Shown here: positions 56,576 through 64,000 of the stretch, one piece after another
Position numbering within the stretch: the stretch's first letter is position 1
How the letters are laid out: each line of letters starts with the position of its first letter
Source of the DNA: CAYPTB01 sp964413535
GTDB taxonomy: Bacteria; Planctomycetota; UBA1135; GCA-002686595
DNA: 64,000 nucleotides
Direction: 5' to 3'
NCBI GenBank assembly: GCA_964413535.1
Contig: CAYPTB010000007.1
Coordinates: 248,001-312,000 of the forward strand
Made by a program: the position numbers and the translations under genes
The notes under the pieces: model-generated
Databases searched by the model: none
What the model was told of the DNA's origin: nothing
What the model saw: only the letters and a program-made list of their open reading frames with translations

Positions 56576-58611
56576 TCCGGGTCGTGCCGTTCGCGCTCGT
56601 CCTGATCTGCGTGCTCGCCTTCGCTCTGCGTGCGGCCCCGACCCCGGGTCACGCGATCGAGCGCGAGCCCGGCGACCTCGCTCCCGAATGGTGTGTGGTC
56701 GATCCCGATGCCGCCTACCACCTGCGACGCGTGGAACTCACGCTCGCCGCGGGGAGCGTTCCTGGCTTCGACCGCTTCTTGAACCACCCGCGCGGGAGCC
56801 CGATTCCCTGGCCGCCGTTCGCGGACGGGATGTTCGCGCTCCTCGGGAGGATCTTCGCTTCGGGGCATCCCGACGACCCGGCGGACCGGGCGATCGGCGG
56901 ACACGACGAGGGTGACCTCGAAGCCGCGCTCGTCCACGTCCCTCCGGTGCTGGGGGTCCTCACCGTGCTCGCGGTGTTCGCCGCGACGCTCGGTCTCGGG
57001 GATCCTGGCCCGCGGCGCGCGGTCGGCGCGTCGCTCGCCGCGCTCGTCTACGCGACTTCGCCGGTCGCCGTGCAGTACGGGGAGGTGGCGCGCATCGATC
57101 ACCACGTGTTGGTTGCGCTGTTGCTCGCGCTCGAGCTCTTGCTCCTATCGTGGACCCTGCGTTCTCGCGAGCCCGTCGATGCGATCTCCGGAGCCCTGCT
57201 CGGGGGCGTGATCTGCGGGATCGGCCTACTCACCTGGCTCGCGTTCGGCATCTTCGCCGGCCTGGGAGGAATCGCGTTGTTCCTCTCCGCATCGAACGGC
57301 GATACGGAGCGTGCGCGTCACGCGGCCCGGTCGGGAGTGCTGTTCTTCGCAGCGGCGGCCGTGACGACCATGATTCCGGCTTCGGCCAGCGTGTGGAACG
57401 ACGTCCAGCCGGGTTCCCTGGTCAACTTGACGGAAGCGGTCCCGCGCGCGCTACTGTGCGCAGCCTTCCCCTTCGTCGTGCTCGTGCTCCTCACGCGAGC
57501 GGGGCGGTCGCGCGTGCTCGTCCTCGTCCCGGCGGTCGCCTCGCTCTTCCTCGCGGTCGTTCTCCTGCCCGATCTCCGAGCGAGTCTCTACGAGGGATTC
57601 GCATGGGCGACGCGCGACAACCTCTTCATGGACGTGGTGGAGGAGAGCCGCCCGTTGCAGGACGCCACCGCGGTTCGAGATCGATTGGGTTGGCCCGCCT
57701 TCCTCTTCCCTCCGGCGTGGCTGTTCCTCGCGGTGACCTCGTTCCGGCGGCCCGAGCGACTCCTGCTCGTCCTGATCGGCGCCGTGACGTGCGTCATGGC
57801 CCTCGCGCAACAGCGCTTCGGCAGCGACTTCGCGGTTCCCCAGGCTTGCACGCTCGGCGTCGCGATCGCGGACGGACTCTCGCGCTCACGCACTTCCAGG
57901 GCTGCGTCGTGGTCGTTCGCCGCCCTGTCCGCAGCCGGCTCGCTCGCGTGCGCGTACGGGGTCGCGAGCGTGCCGCAGGCCGAATATCGCGCACTCGCCG
58001 ATTGGCGCGCGGAGGTCGTGAGGGGGTTGCGCTGGATGCGCAGCGCGACGCCCACGCCCGGTCCGTGGAACGCGCCGGAGCGCCCGCAGGAATACGGCGT
58101 GCTCGCCCACTGGGGCATGGGGCACCTGATCGAGTACCACGCGCGTCGACCCTCCATTGCGACGAACTTCGGCAGCTTCGTCGGCGAAGCGAACTTCGAG
58201 GCTGCCGCGACCGTGCTCCTGGAGACCGATCCGGAGCGCTTCGTGGCCGGCATGCACGCGCTCGGAGCGAGGTACGTCGTCGTCACCCCGCGCAACGCAT
58301 CCGACCTGGTCTCGCTCATGCGAATCGCAGGAGGGGACACGCGGGAGCTCTTCGTCCGCACCGCCGACGGGAGGAAGGTGTTCGGTCCGCGAGCCACGGA
58401 ATCAGCGCTTGCGCGGCTCGCCTTTCACGGTGAACCCGTCGGTTCCCGACACTACCCCGGACTCGAGCTCATTCACGCAGCGGAGGCCAAGGAGACCGGG
58501 AGCAGAGCGCCGCCGAAGCCGAACGATGCCCGCGGGCCCGTGCTCTCGATCTACGGGTTGCTCGAGCGATCACAGGAAGCCCCTTCGCCCGTCATCGAGT
58601 CACCCCGCTGA
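56572..58611 (+). CDS. STT3-like oligosaccharyltransferase/GT-C membrane protein
   Basis: 679 residues from GTG 56572. The N-terminal helix (FALVLICVLAFALR) is followed by DPDAAYHLRRVELT, with the Asp44/Asp46 acidic pair like the DxD motif of STT3/AglB/PglB, and FLNHPRGSPIPWPP. After several helices YGEVARIDHHVL corresponds to the second acidic loop motif. Near residue 514 HWGMGHLIEYHARRP stands at the WWD-Y-G position, though the classical WWDYG is changed. The soluble C-terminal domain continues to 679. It is the only gene here that resembles an oligosaccharyltransferase, and may attach glycans to exported proteins. Confidence in the exact family is moderate. Confidence 0.68.
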   Translation: MIRVVPFALVLICVLAFALRAAPTPGHAIEREPGDLAPEWCVVDPDAAYHLRRVELTLAAGSVPGFDRFLNHPRGSPIPWPPFADGMFALLGRIFASGHPDDPADRAIGGHDEGDLEAALVHVPPVLGVLTVLAVFAATLGLGDPGPRRAVGASLAALVYATSPVAVQYGEVARIDHHVLVALLLALELLLLSWTLRSREPVDAISGALLGGVICGIGLLTWLAFGIFAGLGGIALFLSASNGDTERARHAARSGVLFFAAAAVTTMIPASASVWNDVQPGSLVNLTEAVPRALLCAAFPFVVLVLLTRAGRSRVLVLVPAVASLFLAVVLLPDLRASLYEGFAWATRDNLFMDVVEESRPLQDATAVRDRLGWPAFLFPPAWLFLAVTSFRRPERLLLVLIGAVTCVMALAQQRFGSDFAVPQACTLGVAIADGLSRSRTSRAASWSFAALSAAGSLACAYGVASVPQAEYRALADWRAEVVRGLRWMRSATPTPGPWNAPERPQEYGVLAHWGMGHLIEYHARRPSIATNFGSFVGEANFEAAATVLLETDPERFVAGMHALGARYVVVTPRNASDLVSLMRIAGGDTRELFVRTADGRKVFGPRATESALARLAFHGEPVGSRHYPGLELIHAAEAKETGSRAPPKPNDARGPVLSIYGLLERSQEAPSPVIESPR

Positions 58612-58622
58612 GCCGAGGAATG

Positions 58623-58662
58623 CGACGAGGCCCCGCGGTCGTCGGACCGCGGGGCCTCGTCG
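58623..58662. terminator. Strong bidirectional terminator hairpin
   Basis: CGACGAGGCCCCGCGGTC at 58623-58640 pairs perfectly with the 18-bp complement at 58645-58662 around a 4-nt loop (GTCG). It lies between convergent genes, so it can end both transcripts. Its T-run is not distinct on either side. Confidence 0.75.
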
Positions 58663-58687
58663 AAGAGGACTCCTCTCTCGTCTCGGG

Positions 58688-59107
58688 TCAGTCGTAGCAC
58701 CCCGCAACCCAGCGGTTCACCGGGCGCGATTCGTAATGGCCGGGCGTCTCGACCCACCTCCAGCAACCCGACTCGACGATCACTCGGTAGCTCCTGCCGC
58801 ACGAGTCGTAGCGTGTCGCATACACGGGCTCGATCCAGATGCGCTGCTTGGAGGCCGGGATCCACGCGCGCTCGTACACCGTCTCGTAGTGGCCCGGGGT
58901 CCAGATGCTCGGGCGGGGACGACGGCTCGAGACGTAGCCGTGGCGGTGCGAGTTGCGGAAGTCCACGTGCACGCTCGAGAGTCCGAACCGTGCGCCGACC
59001 GACACCCCCGTGCCGATCGAGATCCCGACGCGCTTCTGCGCGAAGGCGGGAGAAGAAGCAAGGCCTAGTGCAACGATGGAGAGGAGGATGAGCTTCCTGG
59101 ATCGCAT
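58688..59107 (-). CDS. Small secreted protein with repeated PGHYE motifs
   Basis: 139 residues; ATG 59107 gives a signal peptide (KLILLSIVALGLASSPAFA) with cleavage before QKR. Mature part: Gly-rich start (ISIGTGVSVGARFGLSSVH), then WTPGHYETVYERAWIP and WVETPGHYESRPVNRW, two copies of a W-x-PGHYE unit, ending VAGCYD. I know of similar secreted or cell-wall-associated proteins of unknown function. Cys pairs (CGRSYR, ESGCWRW) may form a disulfide. Confidence 0.65.
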   Translation of the reverse strand: MRSRKLILLSIVALGLASSPAFAQKRVGISIGTGVSVGARFGLSSVHVDFRNSHRHGYVSSRRPRPSIWTPGHYETVYERAWIPASKQRIWIEPVYATRYDSCGRSYRVIVESGCWRWVETPGHYESRPVNRWVAGCYD

Positions 59108-59337
59108 GATCGGCTCCTTCGGGTTTCGCCCGACCTCGGTGAGGTCCTGTCGCGGCGGACTGCCGCAGGGTCGGAGCCTCACGATGGCGAAGACCGGCGA
59201 AGACCGTGCCGGGCAAGTGGACCACCCTGGTGCGATTCGCGCCGTACCGGCGCGGCGCTCCGCGGGGACGACTGTCCCCGGGCGAGGTCCGGCGGCACGG
59301 TCAAGCCTTCCAGGGGGCCGCGCCGAAGAAGGCCCTC

Positions 59338-59625
59338 ATGAGCGAGGACTCGACGCTTCCTTCGCAGGCTCTCGATCAGCGGCGATCCGATCGGGCCGAG
59401 ATCGCGATCCCGCTGCGCCTCCTGTTCGCGGAGCAGACGCTCGTGGGCACCACGCGTGACTCGTCCACGAACGGGGTGATGTTCACCACCGACGCGGTTC
59501 TGCGCGTCGAGGTCGAGGTCGAGGAGGGCGGCCGCATCGTCCGCCGTTCGGGACGGTTGGCGCGGGTGCAGCGCCTGAATGCCTCGGAGATCGCGGTCGC
59601 CGTGGAGTTCGACAGGGCCCCGTAG
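59338..59625 (+). CDS. PilZ-domain protein (cyclic di-GMP binding)
   Basis: 95 residues from ATG 59338. The N-terminal motif QRRSDRAEI fits RxxxR, and DSSTNGVMF fits (D/N)xSxxG, the two cyclic-di-GMP contacts of PilZ. The protein is a single PilZ domain, so it acts as an adaptor that senses c-di-GMP and controls another protein. An upstream in-frame ATG (59206) would add 44 residues of low-complexity sequence and was rejected. The partner is unknown; no type IV pilus or cellulose gene is seen in this window. Confidence 0.8.
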   Translation: MSEDSTLPSQALDQRRSDRAEIAIPLRLLFAEQTLVGTTRDSSTNGVMFTTDAVLRVEVEVEEGGRIVRRSGRLARVQRLNASEIAVAVEFDRAP

Positions 59626-59709
59626 GCCCGAGCTCGAGAGCCCGCCGCCGGCCCCACAGGGCACGACCGCGGGGCGTCGGCGCGCGAGGGATTGCTATCC
59701 TGCGACCGC

Positions 59710-60438
59710 ATGCCCGAGAGAACGGGATCCCTGGTGGAGAAGCGCCAGCGCTACATCGAGCGCATGATCGCGCTCGCGCGCGGCGTCGACGTCCGGGTCG
59801 ACGGGATGGCGCCGCAGGGAACGGGTCCCAACAACGCGCACGGGAAGCCCCGGCTCCCCGTCGGCCAACGCCAAGTCGAGAACTGGCCCGTGCTCGACCT
59901 GGGAGTGCTCCCGGAGCTCTCGCACGCCGCGTGGGGCCTCGAGGTGACGGGGCTCGTCGAGAATCCCGTGCGTCTCGACTGGGAGGCCCTGCTCGAACTG
60001 CCCCAGGCGGAGGACGTGTCGGACTTCCATTGCGTCACCACTTGGAGCCGCATGGACAACCATTGGAGGGGCGTGCGCTTCCGAGACCTGGCGGAGCACG
60101 TCGTTCCCAAGGAGAACGCGCGGTTCGTGCTCGCCACCGGGGCCGACCGCGATCCCGCGAGCGGCGAGTACTACACGACCAACCTGCCGCTCGAGCGCGC
60201 GCTCGAACCGGACGTCCTGCTCGTGCACACCTGGGAAGGGCATCCACTGCCGCAGGAACACGGTGGACCCGTGCGCATGATCACGCCGCGGCTGTATGCC
60301 TGGAAGGGCGCCAAGTGGATCTCGAAGCTCGAGTTCCTCGCCGAGGATCGGCTGGGGTTCTGGGAGCGGCGCGGCTACTCGAACACGGCGGAGCCCTGGT
60401 TCGACGACCGCTACAGCTCCGGGCGCGCGTCGCCGTGA
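59710..60438 (+). CDS. Molybdopterin-dependent oxidoreductase, sulfite-oxidase family
   Basis: 242 residues. The Moco-binding Cys108 is in DFHCVTTWSRMDNHWRG, a signature of the sulfite oxidase/YedY family. Other motifs are GLVENPVRLDWEALLELP, EYYTTNLPLERAL and HGGPVRMITPRLYAWKGAKW, also typical. No signal peptide is seen, so the enzyme is probably cytoplasmic, unlike periplasmic YedY. The substrate is not known. The stop overlaps the next GTG as GTGA, linking it to a GTPase gene. Confidence 0.9.
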   Translation: MPERTGSLVEKRQRYIERMIALARGVDVRVDGMAPQGTGPNNAHGKPRLPVGQRQVENWPVLDLGVLPELSHAAWGLEVTGLVENPVRLDWEALLELPQAEDVSDFHCVTTWSRMDNHWRGVRFRDLAEHVVPKENARFVLATGADRDPASGEYYTTNLPLERALEPDVLLVHTWEGHPLPQEHGGPVRMITPRLYAWKGAKWISKLEFLAEDRLGFWERRGYSNTAEPWFDDRYSSGRASP

Positions 60439-62291
60439 GTGGTGGGCGCGACGGGATCGGGGAAGGTCGCGTCGAAGCGCCCGCCGCCGGCACGGCACGC
60501 GTCGGCCTGCACCCGGAGCTCTCCGCGTCCCTGCGCCGTTTGCGCGACCTGCTCGAAGAGGATGCGCGCCGGCGGTCCCCGGAGGCCGATTCAGAGGTCG
60601 TCGCTCGAGCCCGCGCCCGACTCGTGCGCGACCTACTCCCGCGCACGGTCGGAGGTGCGCCGTACCTGGTCGCTGGGATCGTGGGCCCCAACAACTCTGG
60701 GAAATCGGCGCTCTTCAACTCGATCGTGGGGCGTGAGCTCTCCCCATCCCTCCCGACGGGAGGTGCGACCCGCCGGCTGTACGGAGCCGCCCATCCCGAG
60801 CTCGCAGAGCGCCTGTTCCGGGACCCGACGCTCGAGCGCTTCGCGATCGTCGCGGCGGGAACGCTCTCCGCCGAGGAGCGCACCGCGGCCGCCGCGCCCG
60901 CTCCCGATCCGGCCGAGCTGCTCCTGTTTCCCGCCGAGCTCCCCGACGCCCTGCTGTTGATCGACACGCCGGACTTCGACAGCGTGCTCGAGGAGAATCG
61001 CCTCGCGAGCGAGTCGCTGCTCGCTGTCGCGGACCTCGCGATCGCGGTCGTCACGCGCCACACCTATCAGAACCGCGAGGTCGTCCACTTCCTCCTGCGA
61101 TGGCTCTCGCACGGGCGACCGTGGCTGCTCGTCTACAACGAAGCACCGAGCCCGGAGATCGCGCGCGAACACGCGCACAAGCTCGCGTCCGACCTCGGCC
61201 ACGAGCCGCTGGCGATCTTCGCAGCGCCCCACAGCCTCGCGGTCCAGGAAGGGAGCGCGCGCCTCACGCCGACCCGCATCGACCGCACGACGAACGGCGC
61301 ACCCGAGGATCTCTCCGGCTTCCTCTTCGACGTCGAGCGCGTGGGCGAGGTGAAAGCGCGCGCCCTCTCCGCTTCGCTGGCGCAGCTCGCCGACGATCTC
61401 GCGGAGTGGCGCGGGCTGCTCGAGGCCGAGGCGCAGAACGCGCAGACGTTGCTCGAGGCGGCCGAGGGACACGCGCGCGGCGCCGCCCTGCGGATCGGCT
61501 CGTGCGCCATGCCCGGCGGGCCCTTCATCGAGGCCTTCCGCGCCGTCCTCGACCGCCGCTCCAACCCGCTCACGCGCAGTTGGCGCATGGGCCTGCGCAA
61601 GGTGCGCCTGAAGCTGGAGGCGCTGCCGTCGCTCTTCGCCGCGCGCCGCGTCCCCGCACCCGATGCCGTGCGCCAGAGTCTTGCAGACGTCGAGGGGGCG
61701 GAGCTCGAGCGCGCCTGGCCCGCGTTCTGGGAGGAGCTCGTGCGCGACCTCGGGCCGGAGGGTCGCGCGGGAGCGCGCGGCGCGATCGCGGGTGTGATCC
61801 GCGACGCCCTCGATCGCGACCTCGCCGAGGCGCGAGGTCGTTCGGCTCGGTCGACGGCGAGCGCGTCGCTCGCTTCGAGCTCCATGGACCTCGAAGCGTT
61901 CCAGCTTTTCTGTGAAGTGCTCGTCGAGGATGCGATCCGCGAACGCGGCCGCGATTGGGACATCCAGGCCGCCGTCGACGTCGCCATGATCGCCCCGATC
62001 GCGATCGCTGCGGCCGTGATCATCAAGACCGGCGGGCTCGGCAGCGACGTGGGCGTCGCGGGAGGCGCCGCGCTCTCGAGCTACCTGTTCGAGAAGTACT
62101 CGCACTTGCTGGGGACGCGCATCACCAACGAAGCCGCACGGCGCTGGGCCGCGCAGCGCTCGGCCGAGGTCCTGCCGGTGCTCGTCTCCTCCGTGCTGGC
62201 CGAAAGCGCTGCGCTCCTGCGGGACACGATCCAGCGCAGTCGTACTCTCTCCGCGGAGGTCGCCGTGCTCGCTCGACAGGTAGTGCCATGA
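60435..62291 (+). CDS. Dynamin-like GTPase (first of a pair)
   Basis: 618 residues from GTG 60435. The P-loop is GPNNSGKS at 84-91, the G3 region LLLIDTPDFDSVLEENR. A helical middle part contains two coiled-coil-like stretches (about 300-480) and near residue 515-550 a hydrophobic segment (VAMIAPIAIAAAVIIKTGG, AALSSYLFEKY) that could insert into or bind membrane. That domain order resembles bacterial dynamin-like proteins, which often occur as tandem pairs. The next gene overlaps it by ATGA. Likely role: membrane remodelling or division, inferred. Confidence 0.7.
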   Translation: MSGGRDGIGEGRVEAPAAGTARVGLHPELSASLRRLRDLLEEDARRRSPEADSEVVARARARLVRDLLPRTVGGAPYLVAGIVGPNNSGKSALFNSIVGRELSPSLPTGGATRRLYGAAHPELAERLFRDPTLERFAIVAAGTLSAEERTAAAAPAPDPAELLLFPAELPDALLLIDTPDFDSVLEENRLASESLLAVADLAIAVVTRHTYQNREVVHFLLRWLSHGRPWLLVYNEAPSPEIAREHAHKLASDLGHEPLAIFAAPHSLAVQEGSARLTPTRIDRTTNGAPEDLSGFLFDVERVGEVKARALSASLAQLADDLAEWRGLLEAEAQNAQTLLEAAEGHARGAALRIGSCAMPGGPFIEAFRAVLDRRSNPLTRSWRMGLRKVRLKLEALPSLFAARRVPAPDAVRQSLADVEGAELERAWPAFWEELVRDLGPEGRAGARGAIAGVIRDALDRDLAEARGRSARSTASASLASSSMDLEAFQLFCEVLVEDAIRERGRDWDIQAAVDVAMIAPIAIAAAVIIKTGGLGSDVGVAGGAALSSYLFEKYSHLLGTRITNEAARRWAAQRSAEVLPVLVSSVLAESAALLRDTIQRSRTLSAEVAVLARQVVP

Positions 62292-64000
62292 ACCACTCGA
62301 TCCAAGCCGAACTGCGCGGCAAGCTCGCCGCTCTGTCGGCCGAGCTCGACCGCGACCTCGCCGCCGTCTCCGAGCTCGTCCCGGTCCGAGCGCGGGGCGA
62401 GGAGATCGAGCGACTTCGCCGCGATCTGGAACGTCAGCTCGAGCGCGTTCACCAGGCCGCGATCATCACCCTCGTCGGCTCGACCGGCGCCGGGAAGTCA
62501 GCGCTGCTCAACGCCCTCGTTGGCAAGCCCGTGGCCCTCGAGGGGACCGACCGGCCGACCACGCGCCGACCCGTCGTCTACGCCCCGCGCGACGCGGACC
62601 TGACGCAGCTCTTGGAGGGTCTGCCCGGCGAAGAGCCCGACGTCGTTCGCTACGACCTGGACGGCTCGGGACCCTGGACCGAGCAGGTCTTCGTCGACGC
62701 TCCAGACACGAACAGCATCGCGCTCGAGCATCGCGACGTCGTGCGCGCGTTGGCGGACAAGAGCGACGTCCTGCTCGTCGTCCTGCACCGCCAGTCGATC
62801 GTCGAGGAGGCGTCGGTTTCCTTCCTCGACGCGTTCGCCGGCCGGCGCGAGCTCGTCTTCGTGCTCGGTCGCGCCGACGAGCTCACGCCCGCTGCGCGCG
62901 AGAGCCTGCTCGACGACCTGCGCCGGCTCGCCGCGGAGCGCTTCGGCGCTCCCGACGCTCCGGTCGTCGCGACGAGCGCGCGGGCGGCGCAGAAGGACCC
63001 CGGCGTCCCGGGCTGGAGCGAGCTCACGGAGGCGCTGCGCGGGCTCGTGCGCCACGGCGTGCTGGGCGGCGTGCGCCGCCACAACGCGCTCGGCACGGCC
63101 GCGGCGTTGCAGGAGCTCTTCGCGCAGATCTCGGTGGCGATCGCGGACGATCTGCGGGAGCTCCCCGGCGACGTCGAGCGCGGCTTCGCGACGCTCGTGG
63201 AGCGCACGGCGGACGAGGTCGCGTTGCGTCTCTCGCTGCGGCGCGCGGACCTCGCCTCGCTCCTGTGGGGCGAAGCGGCCAAGCGCTGGGACGGTCCGGG
63301 CGGCTGGGCGCTCCGCGCCGGAGGTCTGTCCGGCCTCGGCCTGGGCGCCGGTCTGGTGCTCGCACGCCGCAATCCGCTGCTGGCCGCGGGCGCCGCAGTC
63401 GGCTCGCACGCGGTCGGTAAGCTGCGCGAGTCGCTCGAGCGCCGGCGCGTTTCCGACGCAGGCGAGCTCTTCCCGGCGATGTCCGAGTTCGAAGCGTGGT
63501 ACGTCGACGCGCTCGGTCCCGCGCGCCGACGCGCTGCCCGACTCACGGGCAACACGACGGCCTTCGGTCTGCCGGACGTCGCGGCCTCGGCGGAGCGCCT
63601 GTGGCCGAAGGTGGCGGATTGCTGGAACGATCTCGTCGAGCGCGATCTCCCGCGCGCGGCCGAGACGAGCGCCGTCGGCCGCGTGCGCATCGCGCTCGAC
63701 CTTCCGGTCTACGCCCTGGGCGCGTTCGTCGTCGCGCGCGCGGTGGAGGGCTATTGGACCGGAGCCTTCCTCGGCATCGACTTCCTGGTCAACACGCTGC
63801 TCCTGCTCCTGGCCTACCTGTTCGCCGTGCGCTTCGTGTGTCGGCGCGTCCTGTCGTTGCGCGCACGAGCGCTCCTCGAGCGCGTGATCGAGCGCTCGCG
63901 CGGCGTGTTGGTCGCCGCCGGCAGCACGGCCGAGGCCGTCTCGACGGAGACGCGCGCCGTCCTGGAGGGGCTCGAGCGCATCGCGTTCCTCGAGACGCGT
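62288..64000 (+). CDS. Dynamin-like GTPase (second of a pair), 3' end beyond the window
   Basis: The frame is open from ATG 62288 to the window edge, at least 571 residues. The P-loop is GSTGAGKS at 64-71, G3 is VFVDAPDTNS, and LGRADEL stands near the N/TKxD position. Long helical stretches follow, and about residues 475-530 hold two hydrophobic segments (PVYALGAFVVARAVEG, LLLLLAYLFAVRFVCRRV) that would anchor it in a membrane. This pairs with the previous GTPase by an ATGA overlap; the two probably act together, as tandem bacterial dynamin-like proteins do. Confidence 0.7.
   Translation, partial: MNHSIQAELRGKLAALSAELDRDLAAVSELVPVRARGEEIERLRRDLERQLERVHQAAIITLVGSTGAGKSALLNALVGKPVALEGTDRPTTRRPVVYAPRDADLTQLLEGLPGEEPDVVRYDLDGSGPWTEQVFVDAPDTNSIALEHRDVVRALADKSDVLLVVLHRQSIVEEASVSFLDAFAGRRELVFVLGRADELTPAARESLLDDLRRLAAERFGAPDAPVVATSARAAQKDPGVPGWSELTEALRGLVRHGVLGGVRRHNALGTAAALQELFAQISVAIADDLRELPGDVERGFATLVERTADEVALRLSLRRADLASLLWGEAAKRWDGPGGWALRAGGLSGLGLGAGLVLARRNPLLAAGAAVGSHAVGKLRESLERRRVSDAGELFPAMSEFEAWYVDALGPARRRAARLTGNTTAFGLPDVAASAERLWPKVADCWNDLVERDLPRAAETSAVGRVRIALDLPVYALGAFVVARAVEGYWTGAFLGIDFLVNTLLLLLAYLFAVRFVCRRVLSLRARALLERVIERSRGVLVAAGSTAEAVSTETRAVLEGLERIAFLETR

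Overview
The window is high-GC DNA (roughly 70 % by eye) from a Gram-negative bacterium with an outer membrane. LptE-like and BamD-like lipoproteins, a long AsmA-like protein and several lipobox proteins point to that. Secreted EF-hand and FG-GAP/ASPIC proteins, sulfatase-fold lipoproteins, many GT-C membrane glycosyltransferase-like proteins, a lysine-rich histone-like protein and a divergent ECF sigma factor suggest Planctomycetota or a relative. That assignment is inference. No insertion sequence, prophage, CRISPR array or tRNA was recognised. Genes are packed very tightly, and most co-directional neighbours share ATGA, GTGA, TTGA or CTGA stop/start overlaps.

Layout. 1-6257 (+): the tail of an unknown gene, TruD with a 270-residue Arg/Gly-rich tail, mtnP, an M28 peptidase lipoprotein, a 400-bp unexplained gap ending in a terminator-like hairpin, and a glycosylasparaginase. 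6267-10644 (-): EF-hand protein, Lon, ArgR. 10817-12160 (+): HExxH protein. 12171-18522 (-): five overlapping genes with a sulfatase-fold lipoprotein, two small unknowns and two GT-C-like proteins. 18704-24652 (+): M1 aminopeptidase, ferritin-like protein, an AhpD-like protein whose frame is interrupted by one TGA in its CxxC motif (read here as selenocysteine), and an O-antigen-ligase-like protein. 24649-31894 (-): two GT-C-like proteins, an FG-GAP/ASPIC protein, a tiny Sm-like candidate and a Nudix-like protein. 32169-32550 (-): rnpB, the RNase P RNA. 32668-35554 (+): an alpha/beta-hydrolase without its nucleophile and a second sulfatase-fold lipoprotein. 35572-42188 (-): RuvX, ManC, a 1262-residue AsmA-like protein, alanine racemase. 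42443-42682 (+): histone-like protein.

42798-54160 (-) is a long housekeeping run, in transcription order hlyC/corC-like, recO, bamD-like, lptE-like, ftsH, folP, cdaA fused to a YbbR-like domain, glmM, tsaB. tsaB carries a frameshift in a GC-dinucleotide tract. 54449-58611 (+): ECF sigma factor, hutI and an STT3-like glycosyltransferase. 58688-59107 (-) is a small secreted protein. 59338-64000 (+): PilZ protein, sulfite-oxidase-like molybdoenzyme and two overlapping dynamin-like GTPases, the last cut by the window edge.

The strongest unusual observation is the AhpD-like gene at 21921-22541. Its two halves lie in one frame separated by a single UGA at the second Cys of C-x-x-C-x-x-x-H. A hairpin that fits the bacterial SECIS rules starts just after the UGA. 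Other points of interest are the fused diadenylate cyclase/YbbR gene, the alpha3-less histone-fold candidate, the RGG-like tail on TruD, Thr in place of Cys/Ser in both sulfatase-fold proteins, and the tandem dynamin-like GTPases.
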